Below are positions 17,052-24,300 of a stretch of 27,836 bases of DNA, piece by piece (positions within the stretch are counted from its first letter, which is position 1; each line of letters begins with the position of its first letter). The notes under the pieces were generated by a model that had not been told where the DNA came from, made no database searches, and was given only the letters and a program-made list of their open reading frames with translations. Made by a program: the position numbers and the translations under genes. This DNA comes from Bacteriovoracaceae bacterium UBA4096. Its GTDB lineage: Bacteria > Bdellovibrionota > Bacteriovoracia > Bacteriovoracales > Bacteriovoracaceae. The DNA lies in contig DFXY01000040.1 of NCBI GenBank assembly GCA_002381945.1, forward strand, positions 9,058-36,893, read 5' to 3'.

Positions 17052-19064
17052 ATGATTTCCCTCAATGGTTTAAACCCTGAACAACGCAAAGCTGCCGAAA
17101 CGGTGGAAGGCCCCGTCTTAATCCTCGCAGGCGCAGGATCCGGAAAAACGCGCACAGTGACTTATCGCATAGCTCACATGCTGGATAATCTTCGTATTCC
17201 GGGTAAACAAATTCTCGCTGTGAGCTTTACTAATAAGGCCGCCACAGAAATGAAAGAAAGGGTTTCTCATCTGGTTGACTCCAGAATGCGAAAAGGCATC
17301 ACACTCTCCACTTTCCATTCTTTGGGGATTCGTATCCTACGCGAAGACATTCATCATCTTGGTTACAACAACCTGTTCACCATTTACGATCAGGCCGATC
17401 AGATGAGCATTGTGCGCGAAGGTCTGAAGAGTTATCGCTCCAACAAGTCTTATGACCGCAGTATCATTATGTCTAAAATTGGCCTCCTGAAGAACCAGGG
17501 TGTTTCGGCCGACGAGTTTCCAAAAAGTAAGTACTACGATCCCGAAAATAACTACGATGGTGCAACCGAATACGTTTACCACTACTACCAGGAAAAACTG
17601 CAATTTTATAATGCTTTGGATTTTGATGATATTCTGTTTTTGGTGGTTAAACTTTTTAATCAATTTCCTGAAGTCGCCAAAAAATATTCCGAACGCTTCA
17701 AGTACATCATGATCGATGAGTATCAAGACACCAACAGTCTCCAGTTCTCCTTGATTCAGGCCTTGACTTCTACTCATCAGAATATTTGTGTTGTAGGAGA
17801 TGATGATCAGGCCATATATGGCTTCCGAGGCGCTGATATTTCTAATATCCTGAACTTTGAAAAACAATACAGCGATACTGTGGTTATCAAGCTGGAAGAA
17901 AACTACCGATCAACTTTTCCTATTCTGGATCTCGCCAATCAGGTGATTAAAGAAAGTACTCAGAGAAAAGAAAAGACGATGAGAACGGCCCAAATGGAAG
18001 GGGTTCTGCCTCAACTATGGGCAGCTGGAGATTCTGACCACGAAGCGGCCATCGTTGTAGAAGAGATCATTAAACTTCAATCTCACGAAGTTGCTCTCTC
18101 CGAAATAGCTATTTTATACCGCTCCAATACTCAGGTTCCTCCCTTTGAAGATCAACTAAGAATCGGACAAGTCCCCTATAAAATCATTGGCGGTCAAAAG
18201 TTCTACGAGAAAAAAGAAATCAAGGACATCATTGCTTACTTGACCCTGATTCAAAACCCTCGGGATGAGCTGGCCCTAAGACGTATCCTGAACGTTCCCA
18301 ATCGTGGCATTGGTTCAGTGACCCTCAATAAGAATCTCGAAAAGGCCCTGGAACAAAAAAGACATTTATTCCAGGTGATCTGTGATGAAGAAGAACATGA
18401 AGGTATAAAATCTTTTGTTCAAATCATCCGGAAATTTCAAAGAGTTTTTAATGAGCAATCACTACTTCCATCGATCACTCAGTTAGTAGATGAACTCAAT
18501 TATTACGATTTTATTGAGAAGAGCTATGACCAGCCTAAACTGGCGGTTCGTAAGAAAGATGATGTGAAAAACTTCATCCTGGCCGCTGACCGCTTTCAGG
18601 ATCGCTATCAGGAAGATGCAACTCTAAAAAACTTTGTTGAACGACTCCTCCTGGCCGATGCCCATGATTCTCAGGGTCCTGGCGACGGCTTTAAAAAAAA
18701 TGAAGTCACACTCATGACTCTCCATGCTTCCAAGGGTCTGGAATTTGATCACATTTTCTTAATCGGTATGGAAGAAGAAATTCTCCCTCATAAAAAGACC
18801 ATTATTGATAATTCCGATATCAATGAAGAACGCCGTCTTTGTTACGTTGGTATTACCCGGGCCCGCAAAAAGCTCATAATGACTTATGCCAAAGAAAGAA
18901 AAATGTATGGCAAAATGATACCACGATTTAAATCCCGCTTCGTCATAGAGCTTCCCCATTTATATAAAGAACTGGATCGTACAAATTTTGGTGATATGTC
19001 AGAAGATGAAGTAACCGACTTTAAAAAGAATTTCTTCGGAAGTCTTATGGATAGCTTAAAATGA
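17052..19064 (+). CDS. UvrD/Rep-family ATP-dependent DNA helicase, Rep-like
   Basis: Superfamily 1A 3'-5' DNA helicase of 670 residues, acting at replication forks or in repair. The Q motif (Gln11) is followed by Walker A GAGSGKT at 27-33, DEYQD at 222-226 (motif II), GDDDQAIYGFRG (motif III), EENYRS (motif IV), TLHASKGLEF (motif V) and YVGITRARKKL (motif VI). The spelling LHASKGLEF, GMEE-x-x-LPH and AKERKMYG, together with the length, is closer to E. coli Rep (673 aa) than to PcrA or UvrD, which have extra C-terminal sequence. I therefore favour Rep but leave the symbol open. The start is fixed by family alignment: the Q motif begins just after the ATG. The stop overlaps the next start as ATGA. 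Confidence 0.95.
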   Translation: MISLNGLNPEQRKAAETVEGPVLILAGAGSGKTRTVTYRIAHMLDNLRIPGKQILAVSFTNKAATEMKERVSHLVDSRMRKGITLSTFHSLGIRILREDIHHLGYNNLFTIYDQADQMSIVREGLKSYRSNKSYDRSIIMSKIGLLKNQGVSADEFPKSKYYDPENNYDGATEYVYHYYQEKLQFYNALDFDDILFLVVKLFNQFPEVAKKYSERFKYIMIDEYQDTNSLQFSLIQALTSTHQNICVVGDDDQAIYGFRGADISNILNFEKQYSDTVVIKLEENYRSTFPILDLANQVIKESTQRKEKTMRTAQMEGVLPQLWAAGDSDHEAAIVVEEIIKLQSHEVALSEIAILYRSNTQVPPFEDQLRIGQVPYKIIGGQKFYEKKEIKDIIAYLTLIQNPRDELALRRILNVPNRGIGSVTLNKNLEKALEQKRHLFQVICDEEEHEGIKSFVQIIRKFQRVFNEQSLLPSITQLVDELNYYDFIEKSYDQPKLAVRKKDDVKNFILAADRFQDRYQEDATLKNFVERLLLADAHDSQGPGDGFKKNEVTLMTLHASKGLEFDHIFLIGMEEEILPHKKTIIDNSDINEERRLCYVGITRARKKLIMTYAKERKMYGKMIPRFKSRFVIELPHLYKELDRTNFGDMSEDEVTDFKKNFFGSLMDSLK

Positions 19065-19369
19065 AACTTTTAGACCTTATGACTTTATTCCACAACTGGA
19101 TCTCTGATAAAGACTTCATTTGGTGGCCATTTTCTTTTCTGCGACCTGAGCCCAAGGATCCAATTACTTTCAAAATGACTTTGCTAATGACTGCTTGTTT
19201 CGGAAGTCTCGCTTTTTTAATGTTTACGATTCTCGCTATTGCCAATAATGCTTTTACTGCTGAATATGCTGTTTCAATTCTGCTGTCTTGTTTTGGCGGT
19301 TTTTTCATTTGGTTCAACTTAATCACTAAACCACTCTGGAATCGCCGATCCCGCGAGCTTCAAAAATAA
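19061..19369 (+). CDS. Small two-span membrane protein, unknown
   Basis: 102 residues, no recognised family. Two hydrophobic helices (about residues 41-62 and 69-88) lie between a Trp/Phe-rich N-terminus and a basic C-terminal tail (NRRSRELQK), which suggests a small inner-membrane protein with both ends in the cytoplasm. The ATG overlaps the helicase stop as ATGA, so its translation is coupled to the helicase. No functional link to the helicase can be read from the sequence. Its stop codon lies within the T-tract region of the minus-strand terminator of the neighbouring lipoprotein gene. Confidence 0.65.
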   Translation: MKLLDLMTLFHNWISDKDFIWWPFSFLRPEPKDPITFKMTLLMTACFGSLAFLMFTILAIANNAFTAEYAVSILLSCFGGFFIWFNLITKPLWNRRSRELQK

Positions 19370-19389
19370 AAAAAGGCCATCCCTGGCCT
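19367..19389 (-). terminator. Rho-independent terminator of the Bor-like lipoprotein gene
   Basis: On the minus strand AGGCCA (19389-19384), loop GGGA, TGGCCT (19379-19374), then a T-tract (about 19373-19367, continuing ATTTTTG). It lies about 40 bp past the lipoprotein stop. On the + strand no T-tract follows, so it is expected to work in one direction only. Confidence 0.85.
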
Positions 19390-19429
19390 AAATATCCATC
19401 CTTGGAAGACCCCTTCCTGACGGTCAATC

Positions 19430-19801
19430 TTATTTTTTAGTTGATGTTTCTTCTGGAAGAACGTTACCTGAGGTAAAACCAGTAATGGTATAACCTCGTG
19501 GCATATAGAATCCCAGAGTAAGAAATGAGATGAGAATGTCCTGCGGATTCTTGTGCTCATAGATAATGAGTTTCGACATGCCATCATGTCCGGCCTGTCT
19601 GACTTCTTCATCAATATAGACTTCATGTTGATCAGGTTCAATTCCCCAGAAATAAAAATCTCTGTGACCAATAATTGAAACTTCATTACGATGTTCAGGA
19701 TTTCCTTCGAAGGAAACAGGAATCGTATTATTCGATCTGAAGTGGATGGTTGTACAACCAGAAATTGAAGCAAGAACAGTAAGAACTAAGAGAATTTTCA
19801 T
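19430..19801 (-). CDS. Bor-like small lipoprotein
   Basis: 123-residue predicted lipoprotein: short signal MKILLVLTVLASISGC with lipobox ISGC (Cys16). The mature part has the pattern of the Bor family (lambda Bor/Iss-type outer-membrane lipoproteins): an early FYFWGI block where Bor has FFVSGI, then FLTLGFYMPR near residue 95 where Bor has FITLGIYTP. Lambda Bor is linked to serum resistance; no such role is implied here. The assignment is from pattern memory, and the C-terminal Cys of Bor is absent. It has its own promoter and terminator, so it is probably monocistronic. Confidence 0.7.
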   Translation of the reverse strand: MKILLVLTVLASISGCTTIHFRSNNTIPVSFEGNPEHRNEVSIIGHRDFYFWGIEPDQHEVYIDEEVRQAGHDGMSKLIIYEHKNPQDILISFLTLGFYMPRGYTITGFTSGNVLPEETSTKK

Positions 19802-19809
19802 ATCCTCTA

Positions 19810-19838
19810 ATTCTTAAGGCGTTAGCTTGTCTTGTCAA
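19810..19838 (-). promoter_or_regulatory. Promoter of the Bor-like lipoprotein gene, predicted leaderless
   Basis: TTGACA (19838-19833), 17 bp, AAGAAT (19815-19810), with 8 nt between the -10 and the ATG at 19801. The predicted transcript begins 0-3 nt before the start codon. An AGAGG lies upstream of the ATG but mostly outside such a transcript. Confidence 0.6.
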
Positions 19839-19847
19839 AAATTATTT

Positions 19848-20663
19848 TTAGTAATGATTAAAACTTGGCTTCTTTTTCTCAAGCATTCCGTCCAAAGCCT
19901 TAAAGTGGTCCGATGAACGTTGGGTAATTCCCTGATAGGCCGCCATTAATTCCAAATGGGAGTTAAGATCATTTTGATAGGCATGAACGACTGCTTTCTT
20001 AGTCATTTGCAAGGCAATTGGAGGAAGTGAAGCCATTTGCTCGGCCAGTTCCTGAGTTTTATTTTTCAATTCTTCTGGTAGGACCACTTGATTAACGAGA
20101 CCAATGCGCAAGGCTTCATCCGCTAAAATATTTTTACAGGTTAAAAACATTTCCATCGCTTTTCCGAATCCAACAAGCCTGGTTAAAAAAAAGGCTCCCC
20201 CATCTCCAGGAACTAAACCCACTTTAGCAAAAGTTTCAGCGAAGAACGCTTCACTTGAAGCTATTCTCAGGTCACACATGGCCGCTAAATCACAACCAGC
20301 TCCAACGGCAGCTCCATTAACCATGGCGATAATGGGCGTCCTTAACTGAGCAATCGTCAGGGGAATTTGCTGAATTCCGGCCTGATAAGCTTCTCGCAGC
20401 TGATTGGATTCACCGGAAAACATACCAGTCTTTCCTTTCATGGCCTTGATATCCCCACCGGCGCAAAAATTCTTTCCTGCTCCTGTGATAACAATCACTC
20501 GGATTTCATTATCTATATCAGCGTATTTTAATACCTCAACCAATCCGGATACCATAAAGCTTGAATAAGCGTTACTGGCGTCTGGACGATCTAGAGTAAT
20601 CCATAATGTTTGATGTTTCTTTTCAACTATTAAATCAGCGAATGCTTTAAGATAAAAGTTCAT
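19848..20663 (-). CDS. Crotonase-family protein (enoyl-CoA hydratase/isomerase)
   Basis: 271 residues with the crotonase fold: CAGGDIKAM (67-75) shapes the CoA oxyanion hole, and VNGAAVGAGCDLA (115-127) is the second. The second catalytic Glu of true enoyl-CoA hydratases (Glu164 in rat) is Phe or Ala here (about 145), while Asp154 stands in VPGDGG, and Asp125 replaces the first catalytic Glu. This spelling is closer to isomerase-type or atypical crotonases, such as the PaaG group, than to standard short-chain hydratase. It is the last gene of the leucine-degradation operon and starts inside the HMG-CoA lyase stop (ATGA). It may handle a side product or another acyl-CoA. The substrate is unknown. 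Confidence 0.85.
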   Translation of the reverse strand: MNFYLKAFADLIVEKKHQTLWITLDRPDASNAYSSFMVSGLVEVLKYADIDNEIRVIVITGAGKNFCAGGDIKAMKGKTGMFSGESNQLREAYQAGIQQIPLTIAQLRTPIIAMVNGAAVGAGCDLAAMCDLRIASSEAFFAETFAKVGLVPGDGGAFFLTRLVGFGKAMEMFLTCKNILADEALRIGLVNQVVLPEELKNKTQELAEQMASLPPIALQMTKKAVVHAYQNDLNSHLELMAAYQGITQRSSDHFKALDGMLEKKKPSFNHY

Positions 20664-21562
20664 ACCTTACCTGTATTTAAATATGCTTTTAAAAACTTCG
20701 ATTCAGTCTGACGTCCTAATTTTTCCAAAATAAAGCTTGAAGCCGCTGCAAGTTTAGCAATATCAATCCCTGTATCAAGTCCTTGTGAGTTGAGTAAGTA
20801 CCAGACATCTTCTGTGGCCACGTTTCCAGTCGCCCCTTTTGCGTAAGGACAACCGCCAAGCCCACCGGCAGAAGAATCAAAAGTGGTAATGCCTTCTTCC
20901 AAAGAAGCATAAATATTTGTCAGTGCCATGCCTCGAGTGTCATGAAAGTGCATGGCAAGTTTTCCAACGGGAAACTCACTCTTTAGTGCCCGCAGATAAC
21001 TTCGAACTTGCATAGGTATCGCCACACCAATTGTGTCCCCTACCGAAACCTCATATACTCCAAGCTCAAAGAGCCGTTTTGTGACACTGATAAGCTTTTT
21101 CACATCTATTGTGCCTTCGTACGGACATCCAAATGCTGTCGAGATATACCCTCGAACCATAATCTTATCTGCTCTGGCAGCTTCGGCGACTTCCTTCATC
21201 CTCTCAAAACTTTCATCAACGGTTGCATTGATATTCTTTTTAGTAAAAGAATCAGAAGTTGCCGTAAAAAGTGCAATTTCTTTCACGCCCAAAGTTTTGG
21301 CCGTTTCATACCCCTTTAGATTAGGCACTAAACACGGAAAACTGATGCCCTTATCGGACAATTCACTTTTAACCCTGCCAAACAGTTCTGCTGCATCGGC
21401 CATCTGCGGAATAGCAGGTGCCTTCACAAAACTCGTGACTTCAATTGATTTAAGACCACTTTCAGTTAAGGCCGAGATGAAATGAAACTTATCTTCGGTA
21501 GAAAGAATACTTTTCTCATTTTGAAGTCCATCTCTGGGCCCCACTTCCACAATTCTAATCAT
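20660..21562 (-). CDS. mvaB: Hydroxymethylglutaryl-CoA lyase
   Basis: Cleaves 3-hydroxy-3-methylglutaryl-CoA to acetoacetate and acetyl-CoA, the last step of leucine degradation. It is a TIM-barrel DRE-TIM metallolyase: VGPRDGLQNE (7-16) gives Arg10 and the metal ligand Asp11, HFHD (205-208) gives two His ligands, and GGLGGCPYAKGATGNVATED (233-252) is the HMG-CoA lyase signature with active-site Cys238. The 300 residues match bacterial lyases. Also known as liuE in liu operons. Its start overlaps the biotin-carrier stop and its stop overlaps the next start, both as ATGA. Confidence 0.96.
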   Translation of the reverse strand: MIRIVEVGPRDGLQNEKSILSTEDKFHFISALTESGLKSIEVTSFVKAPAIPQMADAAELFGRVKSELSDKGISFPCLVPNLKGYETAKTLGVKEIALFTATSDSFTKKNINATVDESFERMKEVAEAARADKIMVRGYISTAFGCPYEGTIDVKKLISVTKRLFELGVYEVSVGDTIGVAIPMQVRSYLRALKSEFPVGKLAMHFHDTRGMALTNIYASLEEGITTFDSSAGGLGGCPYAKGATGNVATEDVWYLLNSQGLDTGIDIAKLAAASSFILEKLGRQTESKFLKAYLNTGKV

Positions 21563-22044
21563 GATGAAACCTCTGCCAGAGTCACGCCACCCTGAACAAG
21601 CTCTCCAAGTTTGTAATGAATTTTTGTTACAACTCCATCTTTATCTGAGCGGATAGAGTGCTCCATCTTCATGGCCTCAAGGATAAGAACTGCTTCGCCT
21701 TTTTTAACTTCACTGCCAACTTCTTTTAGAATCTTGAATATCTTTCCAGGCATCGGTGAAGTCAGACCTCCAGCATGTGCCCCGGCCTTTTTCATTTTCT
21801 TAGGGGCCATGGCCCCGATAGCTTCCCGACCATTGGCCATGATCATGGATTCACCATCTCTTGATGGAGTACCAACAGCCGCCTTAAAGCGACCACCGTT
21901 ATCCAGAATCAGTTCCTGTCCATCTCTGGCAATCAGCATGTAATAATGGGCCTTACCATTTAAGGTAAAGCTGACTGAATCACCAGTATGCTTATAGTCC
22001 TGAACTTTTACTTCCTGACCGTTAATTGTAAAAATCTTTTCCAT
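21559..22044 (-). CDS. Biotin carrier subunit of methylcrotonyl-CoA carboxylase (C-terminal half of LiuD/MccA)
   Basis: 161 residues. The C-terminal lipoyl/biotinyl domain holds EAMKMEH with Lys126 as the biotinylation site, preceded by the TSPMPG motif (95-100). Residues 1-60 form a beta-rich segment resembling the BT linker domain of MCC alpha rather than a free ACC-type BCCP. A basic/Ala/Gly-rich hinge follows (80-93). In other bacteria this whole region is fused to biotin carboxylase in one chain of about 655 residues; here the sum 494 + 161 = 655 fits a simple split. Translation is coupled: TAATTATG joins the two genes, and AGGAA in the end of the carboxylase gene serves as ribosome binding site. 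It carries CO2 on biotin between the carboxylase and the beta subunit. Confidence 0.92.
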   Translation of the reverse strand: MEKIFTINGQEVKVQDYKHTGDSVSFTLNGKAHYYMLIARDGQELILDNGGRFKAAVGTPSRDGESMIMANGREAIGAMAPKKMKKAGAHAGGLTSPMPGKIFKILKEVGSEVKKGEAVLILEAMKMEHSIRSDKDGVVTKIHYKLGELVQGGVTLAEVSS

Positions 22045-22046
22045 AA

Positions 22047-23531
22047 TTAGTTCCTGAATCCAGTTAACTCAGTCCAGGGATTTCTAAGAGCTGCAGCTGT
22101 CCCTGAAGTTTTTCTTTTTTTATCGCTAAAACTTAAGGCCCCTATTAAATCGGCGAGATCCTGAGAATCAAGCTCGCGAGGAAGTAGATCGGCCTTGTAA
22201 TCAGGGATAAAATGCGTATGTGTATGTCCAGCTACAAACTCTTTATGTGAGAGGATACGCTTAAGATAATCTCTATTCGTTTTTACACCTAAAAAAAGAA
22301 CCTCATCCAGACTATGAATAGTTTTAGAAATAGCAATTGAGCGGTTTTCCCCCCATACAACTAATTTGGCCAACATGGGATCATAGTTAACACCGACTTC
22401 AGTTCCATCCAGAAATCCACAGTCCAGTCTCACATCCCGTAAAGTAGGAGTACCGATCCGATCTATTTTTCCGATCGATGGCATAAAATCATTATCCGGA
22501 TCCTCTGCATAAATACGGCACTCAATCGCCTGACCAGTTTGTTTGATGTCGGCTTGCTTAACCGGAAGCTTATCCCCTTGTGCCACCATGATCTGGTATT
22601 TAACTAAATCATGACCGGTCACCATCTCAGTTACCGGATGCTCAACTTGAAGCCTGGTGTTCATTTCCAGAAAATAGAAATGCCCATCCGGTGCCAGAAT
22701 GAATTCAACAGTTCCAGCTCCACGATAATTAATTCCGGAAGATATCTGAACAGCGGTTTCACAAATTTTAAGGCGCAACTCCTGACTTAAGTTTGGAGCA
22801 GGAGTTTCCTCAACGATCTTCTGATAACGTCTCTGAATAGAACATTCTCTTTCAAAAAAATGGAGATGATTATCATGAGTGTCCGACATTAACTGAACTT
22901 CAATATGTCGTGGATTAACCACATACTTTTCAACCAGAACTTTATCGTTTGAAAATGCTTTTAGCGCTTCTGACTTGGCCCCACTGATGGCCTCAATTAG
23001 TTCAGATTCCTGATAGACGATTCTCATCCCTTTACCACCACCACCGGCCGAGGCCTTAATAAGAACAGGAAAACCAATTTCTTTTGCCTTTTGGGCAAGA
23101 GTGGCCACTTCCTGATCATTCCCGTGGTACCCAGGAATCATCGGAACATTAATCTTTTGAAGAGCATTCTTTGACCCGATTTTATCCCCCATGAGAGTGA
23201 TCGATTCGGCCGTAGGTCCTATAAAAATGATACCAGCTTTCTCAACCATGGCCGAGAATTCAGCATTCTCAGACAAAAATCCATAACCAGGATGAATTGC
23301 ATCAGCGCCAGTTTTTTTGGCAATATCAATAAGTTTATTTTTATTCAGATAAGTGTCTGCCAGAGTTCCGGTACCTAACGAGTAAGATTCATCGGCATAT
23401 AGGGCATGAGGAAGATTTCTATCATCCTCAGCAAATACTGTGACGATTTTAATTCCCATCTCTTTAGCTGTTTTCAAAACTCGAAGTGCAATTTCACCGC
23501 GATTAGCGACAAGGATCTTTTTTATTTTCAT
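22047..23531 (-). CDS. Biotin carboxylase subunit of methylcrotonyl-CoA carboxylase (N-terminal part of LiuD/MccA)
   Basis: ATP-grasp enzyme that carboxylates biotin with bicarbonate. The start KILVANRGEIALR is typical. IHPGYGFLSENAEF, the Gly-rich loop GGGGKGMRI (ATP binding) and EMNTRLQVEHPVTE (biotin carboxylase signature) are all present, with no missing catalytic motif. At 494 residues it is longer than AccC (about 450). The extra tail ends in NPWTELTGFRN, resembling the PW-x-x-L-D-G-W-R-L-N stretch that in fused MCC alpha subunits links the carboxylase to the BT domain. The context between liuC and mvaB supports methylcrotonyl-CoA rather than acetyl-CoA carboxylase. Its start overlaps the liuC stop (ATGA). 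Confidence 0.93.
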   Translation of the reverse strand: MKIKKILVANRGEIALRVLKTAKEMGIKIVTVFAEDDRNLPHALYADESYSLGTGTLADTYLNKNKLIDIAKKTGADAIHPGYGFLSENAEFSAMVEKAGIIFIGPTAESITLMGDKIGSKNALQKINVPMIPGYHGNDQEVATLAQKAKEIGFPVLIKASAGGGGKGMRIVYQESELIEAISGAKSEALKAFSNDKVLVEKYVVNPRHIEVQLMSDTHDNHLHFFERECSIQRRYQKIVEETPAPNLSQELRLKICETAVQISSGINYRGAGTVEFILAPDGHFYFLEMNTRLQVEHPVTEMVTGHDLVKYQIMVAQGDKLPVKQADIKQTGQAIECRIYAEDPDNDFMPSIGKIDRIGTPTLRDVRLDCGFLDGTEVGVNYDPMLAKLVVWGENRSIAISKTIHSLDEVLFLGVKTNRDYLKRILSHKEFVAGHTHTHFIPDYKADLLPRELDSQDLADLIGALSFSDKKRKTSGTAAALRNPWTELTGFRN

Positions 23532-24298
23532 GTTTTCATCCAGACAGGTTTATCTTTTTGAAGAAGTGCACGCATGCCTTCCTGACCTTCGGCGCTCACT
23601 CTTCTTTCAGTAATCATCTGACAGGTAAAATCTTCAGATGCTTTTAAATTTTTCATCACTCCACGAATGAGTTTTTTTGCTTCTTTCGCTGCCACAGGTC
23701 CGGCGGCAAGAAACTTTTTCTTCACTTCCTCTATCTTTGTGTCTAAATCCGGGGCAATGACAATCTCGTTTACCAGCCCCATTCTTTTAGCTTCTTCAGA
23801 ACCAAATCTCTCTCCCGAGAGCATCCAGGCGCGGGCATTGGCCTCACCAATTTTCGAGATACAGTAAGGAGAAATCACTGCTGGGATTAAACCCAATCTG
23901 ACTTCTGTAAATCCCATCAGAGCATTATCAACTGCGACAACATAATCACAGACACTCACCAAACCAACTCCTCCGCCCAGAGCATGTCCGTTAATCCTTC
24001 CAATCACCGGAACATCACACTCATTAATGGCAGAAAACATCCGCGCCAGCCTTTTTGAATCCTGAAAGTTTTCTTCTTTTGTGTAATCTTTCATGGCCTT
24101 CATCCAGTTAAGGTCAGCACCTGCGCAGAAACTATTTCCTTTACCGGTTAAAATAATCAAACGTTCATCTTTAAAAGATTCAAACAGAGAAATCATTTCC
24201 TCTATTAATTCAGCATTAAAAGCATTGTGAAGATCCGGTCGGTTTAACCAAACTTCTTTAACGCCTTTTTCTTTTTCGATGACTTCAAGATACTTCAT
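23528..24298 (-). CDS. liuC: Methylglutaconyl-CoA hydratase (LiuC-type crotonase)
   Basis: 256 residues, crotonase fold. It hydrates 3-methylglutaconyl-CoA to HMG-CoA. FCAGADLNWM (57-66) and LGGGVGLVSVCD (107-118) are the oxyanion-hole regions. FTEVRLGLIPAVISPY (130-145), with Glu132 as a catalytic acid/base candidate, is the spelling I associate with LiuC proteins. The first catalytic Glu of classical hydratase is Gly112, as in that group. It sits between the two halves of methylcrotonyl-CoA carboxylase, as liuC does in liu operons. It starts 2 bp after the mccB stop (TAATTATG). Confidence 0.9.
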   Translation of the reverse strand: MKYLEVIEKEKGVKEVWLNRPDLHNAFNAELIEEMISLFESFKDERLIILTGKGNSFCAGADLNWMKAMKDYTKEENFQDSKRLARMFSAINECDVPVIGRINGHALGGGVGLVSVCDYVVAVDNALMGFTEVRLGLIPAVISPYCISKIGEANARAWMLSGERFGSEEAKRMGLVNEIVIAPDLDTKIEEVKKKFLAAGPVAAKEAKKLIRGVMKNLKASEDFTCQMITERRVSAEGQEGMRALLQKDKPVWMKT

Positions 24299-24300
24299 AA

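Noticed and set aside
17337..17867. A minus-strand open frame of 176 codons
   Set aside because: It lies wholly inside the helicase gene, opposite conserved motifs including DEYQD, and has no recognisable domain.
19398..19438. Possible + strand terminator after the small membrane-protein gene (GACC/GGTC followed by T-rich sequence)
   Set aside because: The stem is only 4-5 bp and the T-run starts several bases later; too weak to claim.
19360..19773. A second minus-strand frame (137 codons) overlapping the Bor-like lipoprotein
   Set aside because: It runs through the terminator hairpin and lacks a signal peptide, whereas the other frame has a lipobox and a family pattern.
21033..21485. A + strand open frame of 150 codons
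   Set aside because: Antisense to the HMG-CoA lyase core, no ribosome binding site; a shadow of the real gene.
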